The notes beneath the pieces are model-generated. The model saw nothing but the letters and a program-made list of their open reading frames with translations, did not search any database and was not told the origin of the DNA. From Pseudomonas lundensis (lineage in GTDB: Bacteria; Pseudomonadota; Gammaproteobacteria; Pseudomonadales; Pseudomonadaceae): a stretch of 64,000 bases of DNA. Position 1 is the first letter of the stretch, and each line of letters starts with the position of its first letter. Location: assembly GCF_002269125.1 (NCBI RefSeq), contig NZ_NQKI01000001.1, positions 124,001 through 188,000 on the forward strand, written 5' to 3'. Both the position numbers and the translations under genes were made by a program. Positions 8,602 to 17,373 of this stretch are shown here, one piece after another.

Positions 8602-9996
8602 ATGGATCGGCCTGTGACTCAACTCTCTCCTTTGCAACGCCTTTGGCTGACTGAAACCGTGCGTTTGCGCGAAGCACATGCTGGCCCGCTGGATGATCAG
8701 GAGGCCAACCGCCGCGCCCGCAGCACCGGCGGTGACTTGCCCGCTCGCCTGGAAAACCGGGCGCTTTGGCTGGCCGAGCGCGATGGTTTACTCAGCGCCA
8801 TGCAGCATTGGCTGCAAGGCGCGCGGCTGGCACTGTTGGTGCTCGCGGTGATGGCTGTCGTCAGCGGTGCCGGGCTGGCCTTTGCGGCGCTGGGCAATGG
8901 CCAGACCCCGGTCAACGTGTTCTGGGCGCTGGGCAGTTTGCTCGGGCTCAACCTGATCCTGCTGCTGAGCTGGGTGGTCGGCCTGGTGTGTGCCGGTGAG
9001 CACGGTGCGGGCCTGGGCCGATTGTGGCTATGGCTCAGTGAAAAACTCGCCCGCGATGCCAAGGCTGCACAGCTTGGCCCCGCGTTAGTGCTGTTGCTGC
9101 AACGGCGCAAGCTCAATCGCTGGGCCGTTGGCGCGCTGGTCAATGGCCTGTGGCTGCTGGCGATGCTCAGCGCACTGGTGATGATGTTGCTGCTCATGTC
9201 TACGCGCCGTTACGGGTTTATCTGGGAAACCACAATCCTTGGCGCCGATGTGTTTGTCGCAGCCACACGGGCGTTGGGTGCATTGCCCAACTGGCTGGGT
9301 TTCAGTGTGCCCACCGTGGAGGTGATCCTCGTCAGCAACGACAGCAGCCTCTACAACAACGAACTGGTCCGTCAGTCCTGGGCGATCTGGCTGGTCGGCG
9401 TTGTCCTGATTTATGGCGTGATTCCGCGTCTGCTGCTCTACGTGTTTTGCCGGTGGCGCTGGAAGACCGGGCGCAACACGCTGCGACTGGACCTCAACCT
9501 GCCCGGCTACAGCCAGTTGCGTGAAGCCTTAATGCCGAGCAGCGAGCGCCTTGGCGTCAATGACATCGCCCCCGAGCAGTTGCATCACGTACAGGCTGGA
9601 CGTTCGGAACTACAAACCGATGGCGCACTGATCGTGGGCATCGAACTTGACGACCAACAACCCTGGCCACCCACCTTGCCCGCCTCGGTCAAAGACGCAG
9701 GCATTCTCGACAGCCGCGAGTCACGGCAAACCTTGCTTGAGCAAATGACCCGTTTCCCGCCTGCGCGCCTGGCGATTGCCTGTGACCCCCGGCGCTCCCC
9801 GGATCGCGGCAGCCTGGCCCTGATCGGTGAACTGGCGCGCAGTGCCGCCGCCACCCGGGTGTGGTTGCTGCAAGCCCCGCCCGGTCAGGCGCTGGACGCC
9901 GAGCGCCTGAGTGACTGGCACGCCGCGCTGGAGCAACTGGGCCTGCCCTTTGCCGCCAGCGCGCCCTTGAACTGGCTGGAGACAGGTCATGACTAA
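8602..9996 (+). CDS. DUF2868 membrane protein
   Basis: This 464-residue protein has an N-terminal soluble part, paired membrane segments (about residues 70-95 and 105-133) and further ones at about 185-205 and 258-280, then a soluble C-terminal third. This is the layout of DUF2868. The next gene, a GTPase with a DUF3482 tail, overlaps it by 8 bases, so the two are co-translated and probably act together at the membrane. The start is uncertain: an in-frame GTG at 8614 begins VTQLSPLQRLWL, and neither start has a good ribosome-binding site. The function is not known. Confidence 0.8.
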   Translation: MDRPVTQLSPLQRLWLTETVRLREAHAGPLDDQEANRRARSTGGDLPARLENRALWLAERDGLLSAMQHWLQGARLALLVLAVMAVVSGAGLAFAALGNGQTPVNVFWALGSLLGLNLILLLSWVVGLVCAGEHGAGLGRLWLWLSEKLARDAKAAQLGPALVLLLQRRKLNRWAVGALVNGLWLLAMLSALVMMLLLMSTRRYGFIWETTILGADVFVAATRALGALPNWLGFSVPTVEVILVSNDSSLYNNELVRQSWAIWLVGVVLIYGVIPRLLLYVFCRWRWKTGRNTLRLDLNLPGYSQLREALMPSSERLGVNDIAPEQLHHVQAGRSELQTDGALIVGIELDDQQPWPPTLPASVKDAGILDSRESRQTLLEQMTRFPPARLAIACDPRRSPDRGSLALIGELARSAAATRVWLLQAPPGQALDAERLSDWHAALEQLGLPFAASAPLNWLETGHD

Positions 9997-11353
9997 GCCG
10001 CTCACACTGGCCGTGGTCGGCCACACCAATGTCGGCAAGACCTCGCTGCTGCGTACCCTGACCCGGGATGTCGGTTTCGGCGAAGTCTCCCATCGCCCCA
10101 GCACCACCCGCCACGTCGAAGGGGCACGCCTGTCGGTGGACGGCGAACCGCTGCTGGAGTTGTACGACACGCCGGGGCTGGAAGATGCCATCGCGCTGCT
10201 CGACTACCTTGAGCGCCTTGACCGCCCCGGTGAACGCCTGGACGGCCCTGCCCGGGTGGCGCGCTTCCTTGAAGGCAGTGAGGCCAGACAGCGTTTCGAG
10301 CAAGAGGCCAAAGTCCTGCGCCAACTGCTGGCCTCGGACGCCGGGCTCTACGTGATCGATGCCCGCGAACCCGTGTTGGCCAAATACCGTGATGAACTGA
10401 GTGTGTTGGCCAGTTGTGGCAAGCCGTTACTGCCGATACTCAATTTCGTCAGCAGCCCGCAGCAGCGCGAACCCGAATGGCGCGACGCGCTGGCGCGCCT
10501 CGGTTTACATGCGTTGGTGCGCTTCGACAGCGTGGCGCCGCCCGAAGATGGCGAGCGGCGTTTGTATGAAAGCCTTGCGCTGTTGCTGGAGCATTCACGC
10601 GACGCATTGCAACGCCTGATTACCGATCTTGAAGCCCAGCGACAAGCGCGCAAGCACAGCGCGCTGCGGCTAATTGCCGAACTGCTGATCGACTGCGCGG
10701 CGTGTCGACGCAGTGTGGTCAGCGACAAAACGGCCGAGCAGGATGCTATCCATCAATTGCGTCAGGCCGTTCGCCAGCGTGAACAACGTTGCGTGGAAGC
10801 CCTGCTCAAACTCTACGGTTTTCGTACCAGCGACGCGGCCGCTGGTGATTTGCCGCTGCTGGACGGCCGCTGGGGCGATGACCTGTTCAACCCCGAAACC
10901 CTCAAACAACTGGGGGTGCGCGTGGGCGGCGGCATTGCCGCAGGCGCAGCAGCGGGTGCAGGCGTGGACTTGATGGTGGGCGGTCTGACGCTGGGCGCGG
11001 CAGCATTGGCCGGGGCCATTGCAGGCGGTGCGCTGCAAACCGCGCGCAGTTATGGCAGCCGGTTGCTGGGCAAAATCAAAGGCCAGCGCGAACTGACCGT
11101 GGACGACAGCGTGCTGCGCCTGCTGGCCTTGCGCCAACGCCAATTGCTGCATGCGCTGAACGCCCGAGGGCATGCAGCGGTTGACAGCATCAAGGTGGCG
11201 ACACCGCAGGAGACCACCTTGCGCGAAGGCAAACTGCCAGAAGCACTGAGCAAGGCCAGGGCGCACCCGCAATGGTCCTCACTCAATCCGCACCCCAAAC
11301 TGAGTCAGGCTGAGCGTCAGGAGCAGATTGAAGCGTTGGCCCAACACATCTGA
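9989..11353 (+). CDS. GTPase with C-terminal DUF3482 domain
   Basis: The N-terminal GTPase domain has the P-loop GHTNVGKTS at residues 10-18 and the G3 motif DTPGLED near residue 60. The second half (454 residues in total) contains a glycine/alanine-rich hydrophobic stretch (about 310-350) that probably inserts into a membrane, as in DUF3482 proteins. It overlaps the preceding DUF2868 gene by 8 bases. The pair is likely a membrane-remodelling or volume-sensing module; that is inference, as no function is established to my knowledge. Confidence 0.85.
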   Translation: MTKPLTLAVVGHTNVGKTSLLRTLTRDVGFGEVSHRPSTTRHVEGARLSVDGEPLLELYDTPGLEDAIALLDYLERLDRPGERLDGPARVARFLEGSEARQRFEQEAKVLRQLLASDAGLYVIDAREPVLAKYRDELSVLASCGKPLLPILNFVSSPQQREPEWRDALARLGLHALVRFDSVAPPEDGERRLYESLALLLEHSRDALQRLITDLEAQRQARKHSALRLIAELLIDCAACRRSVVSDKTAEQDAIHQLRQAVRQREQRCVEALLKLYGFRTSDAAAGDLPLLDGRWGDDLFNPETLKQLGVRVGGGIAAGAAAGAGVDLMVGGLTLGAAALAGAIAGGALQTARSYGSRLLGKIKGQRELTVDDSVLRLLALRQRQLLHALNARGHAAVDSIKVATPQETTLREGKLPEALSKARAHPQWSSLNPHPKLSQAERQEQIEALAQHI

Positions 11354-11364
11354 GCCAAGGCACC

Positions 11365-12498
11365 TCACGCCTCCAGCAGCATCCGGGCGATATTGCGCTC
11401 GGCCATGGCGGGCCCGATGCTCATGCCCACCCCGGTGTGCATGAGCGCGGCATGCAGGCCCGGCGCCACGTCCAGCCATGAGAACGGTCTGACCCCTTTG
11501 GCCCCATACACCCCTTGCCAGCGTTCAACGACCTGCACGCGACAGCCGAGGGTTTCCTCACACAGTTGTAGCATCCAGTTATCGACCTGTTCGCCGTTGA
11601 AGGGCGATGGATCGTCGCTGTACTCATGAGAGTCCCCCACAATCAAATCGCCATAAGGGGTCGGGCTCATCAGCAGGTGAATCCCGTGATCATCCAGATG
11701 AGGGCTGTTGCACAAAATTTCCTCCTGCACCGCAGCGGCCTCGGGCAAATCGGCAAACGCCCCGTAATGCACACAACTCAACCCCGTGAGCAAAGCATGT
11801 TGCAGGTTCAACGCCACCTGCGGGCGCACCCGTAACATTTGCAGGCGACAGACTTGAGGCGTCAGCTGCGCCATGGGCTCTGCAAGCAGGGTCTGGTAAT
11901 CGTGGCCCGAACAGACAATCACCTGCGCGCCTTCAAAGCTGCCCGCAGTGGTGTGGACCGCGCCCGGCTCGACGTCGCGTACCAGGGTTGAGAAATGGAA
12001 CTCGACGCCGAGCGCGTTACCCAGGTACTCGATCAACGCCGGGATGGCTTCACGGGAATAGACTTGTTGATCGTCCAGGCCATGCAAAGCGGCGCGATGA
12101 TGCTTGAACTGGCCGCCATACAAATGGCTGAGATCACGGGCGCCGAGCAATTCGACACGGTAGCCCTGTTCTTGGGCGCGGCCCTGACAGAACGCATCGA
12201 GCAGGTGTTCTTCGGCTTGCGTGCGGGCGAACAGGTAAGAACCGTTGCGCTTGAGGTCGAAGCCCGCCTGCCGGGACCAGTCGACCCAAATGCCGCGACT
12301 GGCGCGGGCCAGCTCCAGCATCACGCCGGGCGGCTGCCCCGTGACCAGCGCCTGGCCGAAGTTGCGCACCGACGCACCCAGTGGCGTGGCGGTGCGTTCG
12401 AAAACCCGCACGTTTAAGCCGCGCCGGGCAGCCGCGTAGGCGTGGGACAGGCCAAGAATCCCGGCGCCGACGATCAGAATCGTGTTGGAAACGGACAT
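11365..12498 (-). CDS. FAD-dependent amine oxidase of the phosphonate-associated type (TIGR03364-like)
   Basis: The 377-residue protein opens with the dinucleotide-binding motif VGAGILGLSHA (residues 8-18) and has the DAO/glycine-oxidase fold, ending in GVGMSIGPAMAERNIARMLL. The ATG at 12498 has AAGGAG 8 bases upstream. It is the last gene of a minus-strand set encoding a LysR regulator and a 2-aminoethylphosphonate ABC transporter. Flavoproteins of this group oxidatively deaminate aminoethylphosphonate or N-methylated derivatives to phosphonoacetaldehyde. The exact substrate cannot be read from sequence. No phnX-type hydrolase is present in the window. Confidence 0.8.
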   Translation of the reverse strand: MSVSNTILIVGAGILGLSHAYAAARRGLNVRVFERTATPLGASVRNFGQALVTGQPPGVMLELARASRGIWVDWSRQAGFDLKRNGSYLFARTQAEEHLLDAFCQGRAQEQGYRVELLGARDLSHLYGGQFKHHRAALHGLDDQQVYSREAIPALIEYLGNALGVEFHFSTLVRDVEPGAVHTTAGSFEGAQVIVCSGHDYQTLLAEPMAQLTPQVCRLQMLRVRPQVALNLQHALLTGLSCVHYGAFADLPEAAAVQEEILCNSPHLDDHGIHLLMSPTPYGDLIVGDSHEYSDDPSPFNGEQVDNWMLQLCEETLGCRVQVVERWQGVYGAKGVRPFSWLDVAPGLHAALMHTGVGMSIGPAMAERNIARMLLEA

Positions 12499-12520
12499 AG
12501 CGAACTCCTTGGATGGCCCT

Positions 12521-13543
12521 TTACTGCGCCGCTTTCTCAGTCTTGCCGTCGTACCGCTTACGCCACTCGGCCAAAATCCGGTCACGGTTTTTCGAGGCCC
12601 AGGCAAAGTCGTTTTTGATCAAACGCTGCTCATAATCGGCAGGCAATTCGGTCTGCGGCTTGGCAATGCCGGGCTGGGCCAACACAGCAAAGTTCTCTTT
12701 GTAGAGTTCCATCGCTTCAGGGCTGGCCGAAAAGTCTGCCAGTTTCTTCGCGGCGTCTTCATGCGGTGTTCCTTTGATCACCGCCGTGGCTTCGATCTCC
12801 CAGCCCAGCCCTTCCTTGGGCAACACGATGTCGAGCGGCGCGCCCTGACGCTTGAGCTGCACGGCCGGGTATTCAAACGAAATACCGATCGGAAACTCCC
12901 CTGCGGCTGCCAATTTGCAAGGTTTGGAGCCGGAATGAACGTATTGCCCGATGTTCTGGTGCAGATCGTCCATGTACTGCCAGCCCTGCTGCTCACCGAA
13001 GGTTTGCAGCCACGCGCTCACGTCCAGAAACCCCGTCCCGGAGGACGCCGGGTTAGGCATCACGATCTTGCCCTTGTATTCAGGCTTGGTCAGGTCTTGC
13101 CAGCTCACAGGCTTGGTCAGCCCCTGTTTTTCGGCTTCGATGGTGTTGAAGCAAATCGTCGCGGCCCACACGTCCATCCCCACCCAGCCCGGTGGGTTGG
13201 CCGCGTCGCGGTAGTTCGGGCCGATTTTGCCCAAGTCTTTGGGCGCGTAGTGTTGCAGCATCCCTTGCTGGTCGAGGATCGCCAGACTCGACGCCGCCAG
13301 CCCCCACACCGCATCGGCCTGTGGACGCGCTTTCTCGGCCAGCAGTTTGGCGGTGATGATGCCCGTCGAGTTGCGCACCCACTTGATGTCCACGTCCGGG
13401 TTGGCCTTTTCGAAGGCGCGTTTGTAGGTCTTGAGCTGTTCGGCTTCGAGGGCGGTGTACACCGTCAACTCGGTTTTCGCGGCGAATGCATGGCCGCTCA
13501 AAGCCGTGAGGACAGCAGCGACAAGGGCAACAGGCTTGAACAT
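12521..13543 (-). CDS. 2-aminoethylphosphonate ABC transporter, periplasmic binding protein
   Basis: The 340-residue protein has a signal peptide of about 21 residues (cut near GHAFA-AK), then an iron/spermidine-type periplasmic binding fold starting TELTVYTALEAEQLKTY. The ATG at 13543 has AAGGAA upstream. It lies between the oxidase and the permease genes, all in one direction. The family is the putative aminoethylphosphonate binding protein TIGR03261, assigned from similarity and context; Fe3+-type binding proteins are the closest alternative. Confidence 0.82.
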   Translation of the reverse strand: MFKPVALVAAVLTALSGHAFAAKTELTVYTALEAEQLKTYKRAFEKANPDVDIKWVRNSTGIITAKLLAEKARPQADAVWGLAASSLAILDQQGMLQHYAPKDLGKIGPNYRDAANPPGWVGMDVWAATICFNTIEAEKQGLTKPVSWQDLTKPEYKGKIVMPNPASSGTGFLDVSAWLQTFGEQQGWQYMDDLHQNIGQYVHSGSKPCKLAAAGEFPIGISFEYPAVQLKRQGAPLDIVLPKEGLGWEIEATAVIKGTPHEDAAKKLADFSASPEAMELYKENFAVLAQPGIAKPQTELPADYEQRLIKNDFAWASKNRDRILAEWRKRYDGKTEKAAQ

Positions 13544-13575
13544 GGTGCGGTTCCTTTGAGGGGGAAGGGGACGGA

Positions 13576-15300
13576 TCATTGCGCCGGGGCGCCCTGACGC
13601 CAGGCTTGATAACGGCGCAGCACGCCGCGCGACGCCCAGGCCAGCAGCAGGGAAACACCCGCCGAGGTAAACAAAATCAGGGTCGACATGGCGGCTGCAC
13701 CGCCCACGTTGCCCGCGTCGTCCATGTTCAGCACGGCCACGGCCGCGAGCAGGGTGTCGGGGCTGTAGAGGAAAATCGCGGCCGACACGGTGGTCATGGC
13801 CGACACAAACAGATAACGCACGATGTCCAGCAGCGCCGGAAGGCAGATCGGCACCGTGACCCGCAGGTAATGGCGATACAGCGGGGCCTTGAGCGACAAC
13901 GCCGCCGCTTCGAACTCGCCATCCAGTTGGCGCAGGGCCGTGGTGGCAGTCATTTGTGCAGTGGTCAAATAATGCGCAATGGTGCACACCACCAGCAGCG
14001 TCATGGTTCCGTAAAACACGTGCAGCGGGTTGCCGGTGAGGTTGAAAAAAAACACGTAGCCCAACCCCAACACCAGGCCTGGAACAGCCATGGGCACAAA
14101 GCTGAGCATGCGCAAGGCCAGGGTCAGCCCTTTCTGGCCTTTGGTTTTCTCCATCAGGTACGCGCCGGTGAAGATCACAGTGCTGCCGATCAACGCTGTG
14201 CACAGCGCCATGGTCAGGCTGTTGCGGTAGGCCAGCCAGCCGCCCCCGGCCGTGTCGTTGAATTGATAGTGGCCGAGCGACAACGACAGGTTGTAAGGCC
14301 AAAATTTGACCAGCGACGAATACACCGCCATCCCGAACACCATCAGCAAAACCGCGCAAATCAGCAGCACGATGGCCAGATAGCAGCCGTCACGCACCTT
14401 GCCAGGCAACGGTGTGAAGACTTGAGCGCGGCCGCTCATCGCGTCGCCGTGTTGCCTGCGCAACCACGCATCGACGCCGAAGCTGAACAGCGCAGGCAGC
14501 AGCAAAACCATGCCGATCAAGGCGCCCCGGCCAAATTGTTGCTGCCCGACCACGGCTTTGTAAGCTTCCAGCGCCAGCACTTGATAATCGCCACCCACCA
14601 CCACGGGCACGCCAAAATCGGTGATGGTCAGGGTAAACACCAGACAAAACGCCGCAAACACGGCCTGACGCGTTCCGGGCCACGTGATACTGCGAAAGGC
14701 TTTGAACGGCCCGGCGCCCATGCTGGACGCGGCATCGAACAGGCGTGCATCGGCCAACGACAGGGCCGAGAGCAAAATCATCAGCGCATGGGGGAAGGTG
14801 TAAATCACCTCGCCCAGCACAATCCCCCAAAAGCCATAAATGTTGTCCGAGAGCAGACTGCGCAACATGCCCTGATTCCCAAACAGGTAGACCAGCGCAA
14901 TCCCTGGCAGCATGGACGGGGCCATCAACGGCAACAGCGACAAGCCGCGCCAGACACGTTTGCCGGGGATCAGGGTGCGTTGCAGCGCGTAGGCAAAGAG
15001 ATAGGCCAGCGGTACGACAATCACCGCCACGCTCAGCGAAACCTTCAGGCTGTTGCCGAGCAACCAATGGAAGTTGTCACTGACGAGCAGCTCCCGTGCA
15101 GCGACCCACCCGCCGCCCTGCCCGTCTTCTGCGCTGAAACCGCGCCAGAAGATCGCCAGCAACGGCATCAGCACCGCGACGCCCAACAGCAGCAGTAACA
15201 ACAGTTTGCCGCCGACCACGAAAAGCCGGTCGCCCAATTCGGCACGCGACATGCTGCGGGTGTGTTTGCCGGGCAATGGCAACGCCATGTCTGCGGCCAT
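13576..15300 (-). CDS. 2-aminoethylphosphonate ABC transporter, fused permease
   Basis: This 574-residue permease contains two tandem inner-membrane domains (about residues 30-300 and 320-570), each with the coupling EAA-like loop (for example DAASSMGAGPFKAFRSITWPG). It therefore supplies the whole channel as one chain. The ATG at 15300 lies one base after the stop of the ATPase gene, which supports this start over the ATG at 15288. The arrangement matches TIGR03262. Confidence 0.85.
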   Translation of the reverse strand: MAADMALPLPGKHTRSMSRAELGDRLFVVGGKLLLLLLLGVAVLMPLLAIFWRGFSAEDGQGGGWVAARELLVSDNFHWLLGNSLKVSLSVAVIVVPLAYLFAYALQRTLIPGKRVWRGLSLLPLMAPSMLPGIALVYLFGNQGMLRSLLSDNIYGFWGIVLGEVIYTFPHALMILLSALSLADARLFDAASSMGAGPFKAFRSITWPGTRQAVFAAFCLVFTLTITDFGVPVVVGGDYQVLALEAYKAVVGQQQFGRGALIGMVLLLPALFSFGVDAWLRRQHGDAMSGRAQVFTPLPGKVRDGCYLAIVLLICAVLLMVFGMAVYSSLVKFWPYNLSLSLGHYQFNDTAGGGWLAYRNSLTMALCTALIGSTVIFTGAYLMEKTKGQKGLTLALRMLSFVPMAVPGLVLGLGYVFFFNLTGNPLHVFYGTMTLLVVCTIAHYLTTAQMTATTALRQLDGEFEAAALSLKAPLYRHYLRVTVPICLPALLDIVRYLFVSAMTTVSAAIFLYSPDTLLAAVAVLNMDDAGNVGGAAAMSTLILFTSAGVSLLLAWASRGVLRRYQAWRQGAPAQ

Positions 15301-15301
15301 C

Positions 15302-16378
15302 TCAGGCAAACACCTGCAAACTGGCGGGCGGCAAAGCGACCACAATGTCCTGATGACCAAGGCGCGGCAGGTCGTGGCTGCCCACTTCGGCCATCAGCGC
15401 ATGGCCTGGCAAATGATTGAGTTCAAGGCTCATGCGGCAGCGGTTGCCCAGGAACGTGATCTCCCGTACGCGGGCCGGGAACAGGTTTTCCTGATGCAGC
15501 ACCGGGTTGACCGTGATTGCCTCCGGACGGCAAAACAGTCGGCCTGATGCGGCCTGGCTGGCGTCATCCGCCAGTCGCACGTTCAAACCGCCGACCTGCG
15601 CCTGGCTGTCGCCGCTGCGCTGGAACGGCAGCCAATTACCTTGCCCGACGAACTCGGCTACAAACGGCGTGGCCGGCGTGTTGTAGATCGCCTGCGGCGT
15701 ATCGTATTGCTCGACCTTGCCCTGGTTCATCACCGCAATACGGTCGGCCATGAGCATGGCTTCGTCCTGATTGTGGGTGACCATCAGCGTGGTGATGCCA
15801 AGCTGGCGCTGCAGTTGACGCAGCTCGGTACACAAATGCTCGCGCACTCTGGCATCGAGGGCCGACATGGGCTCGTCGAGCAACAACAGAGAAGGCGACG
15901 GCGCCAGTGCCCGGGCCAGTGCCACACGTTGTTGCTGACCGCCCGAGAGTTGGCCGGGGAATTTTTTCTCGCTGCCACTCAGGCCCACCAGCTCTAACAT
16001 CTCGCTGACCCGTTTGCGCACCACGTCGCGATTACTGCCCGCCAGCCCGTAGGCGATGTTGGCTTCAACGCTGAGATTGGGAAACAAGGCATAGGACTGA
16101 AACAGAATCCCGTAATCCCGCGCTTGAGGTGCGAGGTCGGACACATCGCGACTGCCCAGGTACAACACGCCGCTGTCCTGACGTTCGAGCCCGGCAATGC
16201 AACGCAGCAGTGTGGTCTTGCCGCAGCCGGACGGCCCGAGCAGACACACCAGTTCGCCAGCAGCGACCTCCAGCGACACATCCTCCAGCGCGGTGAACGC
16301 GCCAAAGCGTTTGCTCACATTGCGCACCTGCATCGGTACGCCGGGTTGGGACACAACGGTTGCGTTGGAGCGGTTCAT
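15302..16378 (-). CDS. 2-aminoethylphosphonate ABC transporter, ATP-binding protein
   Basis: The 358-residue ATPase has Walker A GPSGCGKTT (about 49-57), signature LSGGQQQR, Walker B LLLLDEP and the switch His in MVTHNQDEA. A C-terminal TOBE-like part follows. It energises import by the adjacent fused permease. The gene is separated from the LysR gene by 115 bases that hold a possible operator. The family match is TIGR03258-like. Confidence 0.86.
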   Translation of the reverse strand: MNRSNATVVSQPGVPMQVRNVSKRFGAFTALEDVSLEVAAGELVCLLGPSGCGKTTLLRCIAGLERQDSGVLYLGSRDVSDLAPQARDYGILFQSYALFPNLSVEANIAYGLAGSNRDVVRKRVSEMLELVGLSGSEKKFPGQLSGGQQQRVALARALAPSPSLLLLDEPMSALDARVREHLCTELRQLQRQLGITTLMVTHNQDEAMLMADRIAVMNQGKVEQYDTPQAIYNTPATPFVAEFVGQGNWLPFQRSGDSQAQVGGLNVRLADDASQAASGRLFCRPEAITVNPVLHQENLFPARVREITFLGNRCRMSLELNHLPGHALMAEVGSHDLPRLGHQDIVVALPPASLQVFA

Positions 16379-16493
16379 GGATGCACCTCATCAAGCTGAT
16401 GAGCGTCATCCTAAAGAGGCAATGCGTACAAGATGTGGCAGCAAGGCAAAAGCTACCGATAGTGGTATTGGCGGATTTGCGCTGAAGGACTTT
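16379..16493 (-). promoter_or_regulatory. Spacer with possible LysR operator upstream of the phosphonate transporter
   Basis: The 115-base gap holds TACC-N6-GGTA at 16454-16467, which fits the T-N11-A shape of LysR-family sites. The site lies just downstream of the regulator gene and about 75 bases before the ATPase start. Binding is inference. Confidence 0.3.
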
Positions 16494-17357
16494 TCAGCAG
16501 CCGGCCATTTCTTGCGCCATCCCCAGAAAGGCCGCTGGCAAACGCGCCGCTTTTCGCTCCTTAAGGCAGTACAGGTATTCGTGAATCACGGGCGCGTTTT
16601 CCAGCGTCAGGACTCGCAACTGGGGATCGTGCGGCACTTCCTGACGGGCAATGATGCTGATGCCGATGTTGCGCAAAACGGCTTCACGAATGGACTCGCG
16701 ACTGCCGATTTCCAGCAACGGACCAACGCCCACCCCTGCACTGGCCAGCAGGTCTTCAGTCAGACGGCGCGTGGTGGACCCTTGCTCGCGCATTAACAGG
16801 CAATGCCCGGCCAATGCCGCGAGCGGCACGTGATCCAGCGCGGCCAACGGGTGATTGCGATGCACCGCGAGGACCAGCGGGTCCGAGCCGAGCACGCGGC
16901 GTATCAGGCGCGGGTCTTCCAGCAGTTGCGAGGACACCGCAATGTCGACGCGGTATTCCTCCAGCGCCTCCAGGACCTGCTGTGAGTTGCCGATGTCGAC
17001 CGACACGTCGATCTGCGGCAAACGTTCGCGAAAGGCTTTGACCAGATCGAGGATGTAATACGGCGCCGTCGCGGCGATACGCAGCGCGCCCATACCCTGA
17101 CCGCTGTTACGCAGGAAGAATTCGATGTCGGCTTCTTGCTGGAGCAACGCCTTGACCATTGGCATCAAGCGCACGCCATCTTCGGTCAAGGTCAGGCGCC
17201 GCCCGCCACGGTAGAACAACTCGACGGCGTACTGGCTTTCGAGCTGGCGAATCTGCGTGGTAACCGTCGGCTGGCTGAGCCCGAGCTTTTTCGCGGCCTG
17301 AGTCATGCTGCCCAATTGGGCCACCCGGTAAAACGCTTTCAGCTCGGCACTCAGCAC
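16494..17357 (-). CDS. LysR-family regulator next to the aminoethylphosphonate genes
   Basis: The 287-residue protein has the N-terminal winged helix (GSMTQAAKKLGLSQPTVT at residues 16-33) and a periplasmic-binding-like effector domain. It is encoded upstream of, and in the same direction as, the aminoethylphosphonate transporter, like the TIGR03339 group of phosphonate regulators. It is therefore the likely activator of the transporter and oxidase genes. No separate promoter could be recognised. Confidence 0.85.
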   Translation of the reverse strand: MLSAELKAFYRVAQLGSMTQAAKKLGLSQPTVTTQIRQLESQYAVELFYRGGRRLTLTEDGVRLMPMVKALLQQEADIEFFLRNSGQGMGALRIAATAPYYILDLVKAFRERLPQIDVSVDIGNSQQVLEALEEYRVDIAVSSQLLEDPRLIRRVLGSDPLVLAVHRNHPLAALDHVPLAALAGHCLLMREQGSTTRRLTEDLLASAGVGVGPLLEIGSRESIREAVLRNIGISIIARQEVPHDPQLRVLTLENAPVIHEYLYCLKERKAARLPAAFLGMAQEMAGC

Positions 17358-17373
17358 TACAGCCTCTCTTGAT

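Noticed and set aside
13579..15198. 539-codon open frame opposite the phosphonate permease
   Set aside because: It is antisense to a well-supported fused permease, rich in Arg, His and Gln as GC-rich shadow frames are, and has no motif or ribosome-binding site.
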